Made by a program: the position numbers and the translations under genes
Part shown: positions 34,515-40,687 of the stretch, in pieces
Numbering within the stretch: the first letter of the stretch is position 1
Layout of the letters: every line of letters begins with the position of its first letter
Notes under the pieces: generated by a model
The model's database searches: none
What the model was told of the DNA's origin: nothing
The model's input: only the letters and a program-made list of their open reading frames with translations
NCBI GenBank assembly: GCA_963720705.1
Contig: CAVRGJ010000002.1
Span: 62,001-126,000, forward strand
Direction of reading: 5' to 3'
Length of the DNA: 64,000 bases
Origin: DASWJZ01 sp963720705
GTDB taxonomy: Bacteria > Pseudomonadota > Alphaproteobacteria > Rhizobiales > Afifellaceae

Positions 34515-35660
34515 TCACTCGGCCGGCTGCTCGGCCGGGCCCATGGCGCCGGGCGTACCGCGATTGAAAAGCCGGCCGATGCGCTGCAGGCCGGCCATGA
34601 TGCCGCCCGGTTGGAAGATCACGATCAGCATGAACAGAACGCCGAGCGTGAGCTGCCATCCGCCGCCGACGAAGAGGCTCGCAATCGGCACCACGATGTC
34701 CTGGGCGGCTGGCGGCAGGAACGAGAACGCCTGATGCAGTGTCTGGTCGTTGAAAGCGGAGAAGATGTGCTCGAAATACTTGATGACCCCGGCGCCGAGG
34801 AGCGGCCCAAGCAGCGTTCCGGCGCCGCCGAGGATCGTCATCAGCACGACTTCGCCGGATGCCGTCCATTGCATGCGCTCCGCGCCCGCAAGCGGGTCGG
34901 TGACGACGAGGAGCGAGCCTGCCAGCCCCGCATACATGCCAGAGACGACGAAAGCCGCGAGCGTGTACGGCCGCGTGTTGAATCCGATGTAGCCCATGCG
35001 GCCCTGGTTCGAGCGGATCGCGCGAAGCGCCATCCCGAAAGGCGAGCGGAAGATACGGAGCGCGACGAAGAATGCGAGGATCAGCATGACGGCGGAGAAA
35101 TAGAAGCCGCCGTAGCCGCTCATCTTGATGCCGAAGAATTCCGGAGTCGGCAGGCTTTCCCCCGGCGTCCAGCCGAACGCCGCGTCGATGATGTGCGGGT
35201 CGCCGGCTACGACGCGGAGGCCCGTCTCGCCGTTGGTGACCGGCGTCAACACCGAATAGGCGAGGCTGTAGGACATCTGCGCGAAGGCGAGCGTCAGGAT
35301 CGAGAAGTAGATGCCGGAACGGCGCAGGCTGACAAAGCCGATGATGAGCGCCGCGAGCCCGGAAAGCAGCACCGCGAATATGATCGCCGGCAGTGCGTTC
35401 ATGGTCAGCAGCTTGAACGACCACATCGTGGCGTAGGAGCCGACGCCGAGAAACGCGGCGTGACCGAACGACAGATAGCCGGTCAGTCCGAACAGAATGT
35501 TGAACCCGACCGCGAAGATCCCGTAGATCGCGAAACGCTGCAGTAGATCGGGATAGCCGGCCCCGAGCGGCGCCAGCCAATAGGGCATGGTAAGCACGGC
35601 GGCCGTGAAGCCGACCATCAGGACGGCGTCGCGGCGTGGCGTGCTCTCGCTCATAATCAT
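34515..35660 (-). CDS. livM: ABC transporter permease (LivM-like)
   Basis: 381 residues with about nine or ten hydrophobic helices and the LivM signature LSFGHAAFLGVGSYA near residue 65. The EAA-like loop contact FRSPFGMALRAIRSN is in the middle. The C-terminus ends in a basic tail after VIFQPGGIMAGLQ. It pairs with LivH to form the membrane pore. An in-frame ATG two codons downstream (35654) is also possible. It starts four bases after the livH stop. Confidence 0.92.
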   Translation of the reverse strand: MIMSESTPRRDAVLMVGFTAAVLTMPYWLAPLGAGYPDLLQRFAIYGIFAVGFNILFGLTGYLSFGHAAFLGVGSYATMWSFKLLTMNALPAIIFAVLLSGLAALIIGFVSLRRSGIYFSILTLAFAQMSYSLAYSVLTPVTNGETGLRVVAGDPHIIDAAFGWTPGESLPTPEFFGIKMSGYGGFYFSAVMLILAFFVALRIFRSPFGMALRAIRSNQGRMGYIGFNTRPYTLAAFVVSGMYAGLAGSLLVVTDPLAGAERMQWTASGEVVLMTILGGAGTLLGPLLGAGVIKYFEHIFSAFNDQTLHQAFSFLPPAAQDIVVPIASLFVGGGWQLTLGVLFMLIVIFQPGGIMAGLQRIGRLFNRGTPGAMGPAEQPAE

Positions 35661-35663
35661 CGC

Positions 35664-36683
35664 TCAGGCCTCCATCACGCCGGCCCGCCCGAGCAGGCCG
35701 CGCGGACGCAGGAGCAGCACGACCACGGCGATCAGGTAGATGATCACCTGGTCGATGCCCGGGATGAGGCGGGTGACCTCTGTCATCGAGGCGAACGACT
35801 GCAGGATGCCGAGCAGGAAGCCGGCGAGCACCGCGCCGCCGAGCGAACCCATGCCGCCGACCACGACGACGACGAAGGACAGCACCAGGAATTCCATGCC
35901 CATGCGGTAGTCGGGCGAGATGATCGGGGAATACATGACGCCGGCGAGCCCGGCGACGACTGCGGCGAGAGCGAAGACCACCGCGAAGCGGTGTCCGATG
36001 TTGATGCCGAGCAGGCTGACCGTTTCGCGGTCGCGCATGCCGGCGCGCACGACCATCCCGTAGGTGGTGAGCTGCAGAAAGGCGAAGACGAGCCCGACCA
36101 CCAGCACGGAGAAGGCGAAGTAGATCAGCCGCCACCACGGATAAGAGATGCCGGGGCCAAGGCCGAACCAGGCGCCGACGTCGGCGCTCCCGGCGAAAGC
36201 CGGCGGCGTCGAGATCGGAATCGGGTTGGCGCCCCAGATCGCCTTCACGATCTCCTGCAGGACGATCGCCAGGCCGAAGGTCACTAGAATCTGTTCGGCG
36301 TGGGATCGCTTGTGGAAGAAGCGAATGAGGCCGCGTTCCATCGCAAGTCCGATTGCCAGCATCACCGGAATGGCGAAGAGAATCGAAAGTGGGACGGAAT
36401 AGTCGATGATCACTTGCGCGCCGTCGCCGAGCCAAAGCTTGAGGTAGGGCACCTCCTTGAATGCTGCGAAGGCGGTGACGTTCGGGTCCTGCACCTTGGT
36501 GGAAAGGGTGAGGAGCTGCTGGAAAGCGACCGCGCAGAAGGCGCCCAGCATGAACAGCGCGCCATGCGCGAAATTGACGACGCCGAGCGTCCCAAAGACG
36601 AGCGTCAGGCCAAGCGCGATAAGCGCGTAGGCGCCGCCCTTGTCCAGACCGTTGAGGAATTGGAGGAGTATCGCGTCCAGCAT
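35664..36683 (-). CDS. livH: ABC transporter permease (LivH-like)
   Basis: 339 residues with about eight helices and the LivH start LNGLDKGGAYALIALGLTL and VVNFAHGALFMLG, which is the conserved first-helix region. A longer-than-usual periplasmic loop occurs near residues 55-90 and 140-165. It forms the pore with LivM. A strong hairpin lies in the 119-base gap between this gene and livK upstream, probably lowering permease expression relative to the binding protein. Confidence 0.92.
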   Translation of the reverse strand: MLDAILLQFLNGLDKGGAYALIALGLTLVFGTLGVVNFAHGALFMLGAFCAVAFQQLLTLSTKVQDPNVTAFAAFKEVPYLKLWLGDGAQVIIDYSVPLSILFAIPVMLAIGLAMERGLIRFFHKRSHAEQILVTFGLAIVLQEIVKAIWGANPIPISTPPAFAGSADVGAWFGLGPGISYPWWRLIYFAFSVLVVGLVFAFLQLTTYGMVVRAGMRDRETVSLLGINIGHRFAVVFALAAVVAGLAGVMYSPIISPDYRMGMEFLVLSFVVVVVGGMGSLGGAVLAGFLLGILQSFASMTEVTRLIPGIDQVIIYLIAVVVLLLRPRGLLGRAGVMEA

Positions 36684-36757
36684 GCTTCCCCACCCCGCGC
36701 CGCGCGCGCGGACATTCTTACAGCAAAATGACTCGACTGCGACCGGGAAACGAAAGC

Positions 36758-36786
36758 GGCCGGCCGCTCAGGAAGAGTGGCCGGCC
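36758..36786 (-). terminator. GC-rich hairpin between livK and livH
   Basis: GGCCGGCC (36758-36765) and GGCCGGCC (36779-36786) flank a 13-base loop; the arms extend with a bulge to GCGGCCGGCC/GGCCGGCCAGC. It begins 17 bases after the livK stop in the direction of transcription. Such hairpins after binding-protein genes usually act as partial terminators or protect the upstream message from decay. Confidence 0.55.
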
Positions 36787-36802
36787 AGCATATCTTGCGC
36801 GG

Positions 36803-38176
36803 TTAGGCTGGAATGTAGGGGCCGAGGTCGGCCTTCCCATCCGGGTTGAAGTCCGGAATGTTCGGGTCGTACTCGACCTGCGCGCGCGGAACGATCTTCA
36901 CGATGTTCAGAAGGTCGAACTGGTTCGTGGGGTTTTCGTTGCCCTGAACGACCAGAACGTCCTTGAAACACTGGTGATCGGCGGCGCGGTATTCGGTCGG
37001 GCCGTTGCCCATGCCGTCGAACTTGAAGCCTTCGAGCGCCTTGATGACGTCCGGCGGATAGAAGGTCCCGGCCGTCTCGACCGCGTTGGCGTAAAGCAAC
37101 GCTTGGACGTAGCAGGTCTGCGCAGCCTGCGAGGGCGGGCTGCCATACTCGGCACCGAACGACTTGGTGAGAGCCTTGGAACCGTCGTCGTCGAGCTTCC
37201 AGCTCCAGTTGGCGGTGCCGAGGATGCCCTTCACGGCATCGCCGGCGCCCTGCGCCATCAGCTCGGAGATGAGCGGCACGACGATCTCGAACTTCTTGCC
37301 GTTGACGGTCTTGTCGCGCAGACCGAACTGGGTGGCCTGTTGCAGCGAGTGGACCATGTCGCCGCCGTAATGGTTCAGGATGAGGACGTCGGCGCCCGAG
37401 CTCAGGACCGGCGTTATCCACTGTGAGAAATCCGGCGCGCCGAGCGGCGTGCGGACGGCGGCAACGGTCGTCCAGCCTTCCGCCTCGGTGGCGTCCTTGA
37501 TCGATTTCTCCTGGGTCCAGCCCCAGGTGTAGTCGGCCGTCAGGTGATAGGCCTTGCGGTCCTTGCCGTACTGCTCGGCGAGAATCGGCCCGAGCGCCTG
37601 GCCCGACATGTAGGCGTCGAAGAAATGGCGGAAGCCATAGCGGCGGCGGTCCTTGCCGGTGGTGTCGTTCGAGTGAGTCAGACCGGCCATGAAGATGATA
37701 CCGGCTTCCTGACAGAGCGACTGCACGGCCACCGCCACGCCCGACGACGAGCCGCCGGTGATCATGATGGCGCCGTCCTTCTCGATCATCTGCTTGGCGG
37801 CGGCGCGGGCGGCATCCGACTTTGTCTGCGTGTCGCCGGTGACGTAGGCCACCTGCTTGCCGAGGATGCCATTCCCCTTCAGCGCTTTCGGCGACATGGT
37901 CGTGAGCAGTCCGCCATCACCTTCGCCGTTGAGGTGCTTCACGGCGAGCTTGTAGGCTTTCAGCTCGTCGTTGCCCTCGTCGGCATAGGGGCCGGTCTGC
38001 GGAACATTGAAGCCGAGGGTGATGGTCGAGCCCGATGTCGCTTTCGGATAGTTGCCGATCGGCTGCTCCTCAGCCCAGGCGCCGCGGACGAAATGCAGGG
38101 GCGCCGCCATGACGAGCGAGGTCGCGGCTCCCGCCTTGAGCAAGCCGCGTCGGGTGACGCTCTTGTCGATCTTCAT
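36803..38176 (-). CDS. livK: ABC transporter substrate-binding protein, Tat-exported
   Basis: 457 residues from the ATG at 38176, preceded by AGGAGGAAACTC; a longer open frame upstream lacks a ribosome site. The start carries a twin-arginine signal (SVTRRGLLKAGAATS then a hydrophobic run and AWA cleavage region). The mature part is a type I periplasmic binding protein (LivK family, ANF-receptor fold) with TLGFNVPQTGPYADEGND and GGSSSGVAVAVQSLCQEAG. The divergent ScfR-like XRE gene 203 bases away is its likely regulator. Ligand not assignable from sequence; the neighbouring regulator hints at short-chain organic acids or amides. Confidence 0.9.
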   Translation of the reverse strand: MKIDKSVTRRGLLKAGAATSLVMAAPLHFVRGAWAEEQPIGNYPKATSGSTITLGFNVPQTGPYADEGNDELKAYKLAVKHLNGEGDGGLLTTMSPKALKGNGILGKQVAYVTGDTQTKSDAARAAAKQMIEKDGAIMITGGSSSGVAVAVQSLCQEAGIIFMAGLTHSNDTTGKDRRRYGFRHFFDAYMSGQALGPILAEQYGKDRKAYHLTADYTWGWTQEKSIKDATEAEGWTTVAAVRTPLGAPDFSQWITPVLSSGADVLILNHYGGDMVHSLQQATQFGLRDKTVNGKKFEIVVPLISELMAQGAGDAVKGILGTANWSWKLDDDGSKALTKSFGAEYGSPPSQAAQTCYVQALLYANAVETAGTFYPPDVIKALEGFKFDGMGNGPTEYRAADHQCFKDVLVVQGNENPTNQFDLLNIVKIVPRAQVEYDPNIPDFNPDGKADLGPYIPA

Positions 38177-38251
38177 GAGTTTCCTCCTGGTGTCTCCGCC
38201 CGTCGCCGTCGCTTGCAGCGACGGGCCGGTCCGCATGGCGGGCCGCCGGCA

Positions 38252-38346
38252 TTGTAAATGCCAGCGGTAATTCCTTCCAGAAGCGATTGATTGCAAAGGC
38301 AATTCTTGTAAATATCTCGCTGTGCGCTGCAGCGAATCTGTAAAGG
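38252..38346. promoter_or_regulatory. Clustered TTGYAAA motifs between livK and the XRE regulator
   Basis: Four related motifs lie in the 203-base divergent region: TTGTAAA at 38252, TTGCAAAGGCAA (inverted repeat) at 38291-38302, TTGTAAA at 38306-38312, and CTGTAAAGG near 38338. RamB/PrpR-type regulators, the family of the adjacent XRE gene, bind TTTGCAAA-like sequences, so these are candidate operators for self-control and for the livK operon. Confidence 0.5.
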
Positions 38347-38378
38347 TTGTCAAAGCGCGGCGCGGCGATGGAGCGCGC

Positions 38379-39944
38379 ATGGAGAGGACGCCTGCCGGCT
38401 TTCGCCTGCGCCAGAAGCGGCGCCAGCGCGGCATCACGCAAGCGGCGCTTGCCGCCGAGGCCGGCATCTCGCCGAGCTATCTCAATCTCATCGAGCAGGG
38501 GAAGCGGCGGATCGCCGGCGCGCTCCTACGCCGCCTTGCCGAAGCGCTCGACCTCGACATGGACGAGATCACAGGGGCGGAGACGTCGCGGCTCGTCCAG
38601 GACTTGACCGAGATCACCGCCGACCCGCTGCTCCGCGACCTCGCGATCGATCCGATCGGCGCGCAGGAAATCGTCGGCAGACAGCCGGCCTGGGGGAGGG
38701 CGCTGGTGCGGCTGCATCGCTCCTACCGGGGGGCAAGCATGCTGTCGGAGACGCTGGCCGAAAGACTTGCGCACGATTCCGATCTTCTGGAAGCGAGCCA
38801 CGAGCTCCTCACGCGTATGACCTCGATCCGGTCGTTCTCGGAGATCTTGCGCGAGCATCCCGATATCGCGCCGCCGCAGCGCGAGCGCTTCACCGCTTTG
38901 ATTGCGGAAGAGAGCGGCAAGCTCGGTGACATCGCGAAGGCCGTCTTCGATCGCCTGAGCGAGTTCGGCGACAGCACGCGTCCGACGACGCCGGCGGAAG
39001 AGGTGGACGATTTCTTCATCGACCGACGCAGCTTCTTCACCGAGCTTGAAGATGCAGCTGACGGGCTTGCGAGGAAGATGCGGGCCGCAAGCGCTCCGAG
39101 CGAGGCGGAGATATCGGAGTGGCTTGCCCGCGAACACGGCATCCGCGTCGAGACGGTCGAGACAACCGCGCCGAGGCACCCGGGCCAGCGCCGCGGCGCA
39201 TTCGATCGCGATGCGGGGGTGTTTAGGATGCCGGCGGCGCTTGCCCCAGCGACGCGCCGCTTCCAGCTCGCGCGCCTCGCCTTCGCTATCGATCAGGCGG
39301 CGCCAGTCGAAAGGCTCGCGCGCGATCTACGCCTGACCTCCGATAGCGCACGCATGCGGGCGACGGAGGCGCTCTACAGCTACGGCGCCGGTGCGCTCGT
39401 GCTTCCCTACGACGCGTTCCGCTCCGCCGCGGAGATAGTGCGCTACGACCTTGAGCGTCTCGCGGCACTCTTCGGCGCAAGCATGGAGCAGGTCTGCCAT
39501 CGGCTGGTGACGCTTCGCCGCCCTGACGCGGAGGGCATTCCGTTCGCGTTCCTGCGCGTCGATCCGGCCGGCAACATCTCCAAGCGCTTCAGCCTGCCGA
39601 CGCTCAGGCTGCCGCGCTATGGCGGAGCGTGTCCGCTATGGGCGATCTATCGGACTGCGCTTAACCCGGGTACGCTCGTGACACAGCGCGTCAGGCTGCC
39701 CGATGGGCGTGAGTTTCTGTTCATCGCGTGCAAGGTCGCGAAGCCGGCACCGGGCTTCGGCGCTTCCGGCGAGAGCTTCAGCGTCATGATTGCCTGCGAC
39801 GCCGCCTACGCCGATCGCATCGTCTACGGAGAGGCGCTGCGCGCCGGCTCCGGCCTGACGCTCGAAGCCGGCATCAATTGTCATCTCTGCCCGCGCGAAG
39901 GCTGCGCGCAGCGCGCGTTCCCGCAGGTAAAGGCGCCGCAATAG
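38379..39944 (+). CDS. ScfR/RamB-like XRE regulator with a histidine-kinase-like (DHp) segment
   Basis: 521 residues from the ATG at 38379. An N-terminal XRE helix-turn-helix (about 8-62, GITQAALAAEAGISPSYLNLIEQG) is followed at about 138-195 by a segment starting SHELLTRMTSIRSFSEIL that matches the phosphoacceptor helix of the kinase encoded at 40681-43461: 13 of 16 residues from SHEL to the SE/AE pair are identical, including the histidine (H141). Then come an ImmA/IrrE-like domain that lacks HExxH and a C-terminal DUF2083-type domain ending in CHLCPREGCAQRAFP. Relatives (RamB, PrpR, ScfR, MccR) sense acyl-CoAs and control acetate or propionate metabolism. It is divergent from livK and 78 bases before the receiver gene. 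Confidence 0.88.
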   Translation: MERTPAGFRLRQKRRQRGITQAALAAEAGISPSYLNLIEQGKRRIAGALLRRLAEALDLDMDEITGAETSRLVQDLTEITADPLLRDLAIDPIGAQEIVGRQPAWGRALVRLHRSYRGASMLSETLAERLAHDSDLLEASHELLTRMTSIRSFSEILREHPDIAPPQRERFTALIAEESGKLGDIAKAVFDRLSEFGDSTRPTTPAEEVDDFFIDRRSFFTELEDAADGLARKMRAASAPSEAEISEWLAREHGIRVETVETTAPRHPGQRRGAFDRDAGVFRMPAALAPATRRFQLARLAFAIDQAAPVERLARDLRLTSDSARMRATEALYSYGAGALVLPYDAFRSAAEIVRYDLERLAALFGASMEQVCHRLVTLRRPDAEGIPFAFLRVDPAGNISKRFSLPTLRLPRYGGACPLWAIYRTALNPGTLVTQRVRLPDGREFLFIACKVAKPAPGFGASGESFSVMIACDAAYADRIVYGEALRAGSGLTLEAGINCHLCPREGCAQRAFPQVKAPQ

Positions 39945-40022
39945 TCCTGTAAGACGATGCCGGATCAGCTAAAGTAGTGGCGCTGCAACGGCCGCGAACA
40001 AGTCGGCAGCGGGAGGAATGAC

Positions 40023-40424
40023 GTGCGCCCTTTGGTGCTGATCGCTGAGGACGAGCCTTATATCGTCGAGTCGCTTACCTTCCTGATGGAGGGTGCGGGC
40101 CTCGATGTCGCCGTTGCCAAGGACGGCGCGCTCGCCCTGCAGGCGATCAAGAACCTCCGCCCCGCCGTCGTCATCCTCGACATCATGCTGCCGGAAGAAA
40201 ACGGCATGGAGGTGCTGCGCTTCGTGAAGAGCGATCCCGACCTCCGCGATATCCCCATTCTGGTGCTGACCGCGCGTGGGCAGGAGAACGACCGGCAGAT
40301 GGCGCTTCGGCTCGGTGCAGACGCCTTCGTGACTAAGCCGTTCTCCAACCGCGAGGTCGTGGAGCGAACCTTGGCGCTTGCCGGTGTCGCCGACGCCGAA
40401 GCGGTTGCAGGGAAGCAGAAATGA
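40023..40424 (+). CDS. Stand-alone receiver-domain response regulator
   Basis: 133 residues from a GTG at 40023 with GGGAGGAATGAC before it; the ATG at 40018 is out of frame. It is a single REC domain with acidic pair ED (about residues 9-10), phosphoacceptor D53 in VILDIMLPEENG, T83 and K105 (VTKPFSN). No output domain follows. It overlaps the next gene by four bases and lies in the unit that ends with the symporter-kinase, so that kinase is its likely phosphodonor. Without an output domain it must act by binding another protein, perhaps the XRE regulator next door. Confidence 0.93.
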   Translation: MRPLVLIAEDEPYIVESLTFLMEGAGLDVAVAKDGALALQAIKNLRPAVVILDIMLPEENGMEVLRFVKSDPDLRDIPILVLTARGQENDRQMALRLGADAFVTKPFSNREVVERTLALAGVADAEAVAGKQK

Positions 40425-40687
40425 TCCGCCGGCGCGCGGTGGAGTTCGGCTTCCTCCTCCCCTGGGTGGGGGCATTCCTGCTTACGCCACCGGTGGTGAT
40501 CATCTGGCAGACCTGGTCCCGGGTGGCCGGCTTCCCGCTCTTCATCATCTATATCTTCGTCTGCTGGCTGGCGCTCATCGTCGCCGGCGGAATCGTGGCG
40601 CGGCGGCTCGAATGGCCGCCCGACTTCGCGCGGGCGAAACGCCGCGCCGCGCGAGAGCGACGATCGTTGAGGCCGGCGCAATGCTGA
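40421..40687 (+). CDS. Small two-helix membrane protein, possible symporter small subunit
   Basis: 88 residues with two hydrophobic helices (about 10-32, FLLPWVGAFLLTPPVVIIW, and 38-62, GFPLFIIYIFVCWLALIVAG) and a strongly basic C-terminal tail (ARAKRRAARERRSLR). It overlaps the receiver gene by four bases and the symporter-kinase by seven. The layout resembles the small partner proteins (for example DUF4212/DUF485-type) that accompany acetate-type sodium-solute symporters, here standing beside a symporter domain fused to a kinase. I cannot assign it to a named family. Confidence 0.75.
   Translation: MIRRRAVEFGFLLPWVGAFLLTPPVVIIWQTWSRVAGFPLFIIYIFVCWLALIVAGGIVARRLEWPPDFARAKRRAARERRSLRPAQC

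Noticed and set aside
34507..36693. Very long minus-strand frame spanning livM and livH
   Set aside because: Out-of-phase shadow of two permease genes that both show their family signatures.
39235..39300. ImmA/IrrE-like region of the XRE regulator as a working metallopeptidase
   Set aside because: The HExxH motif is absent (the region reads RRFQLARLAFAID), as in other ScfR/RamB relatives.
40018..40022. ATG at 40018 as start of the receiver gene
   Set aside because: Out of frame with the receiver; the GTG at 40023 is in frame with good Shine-Dalgarno spacing.
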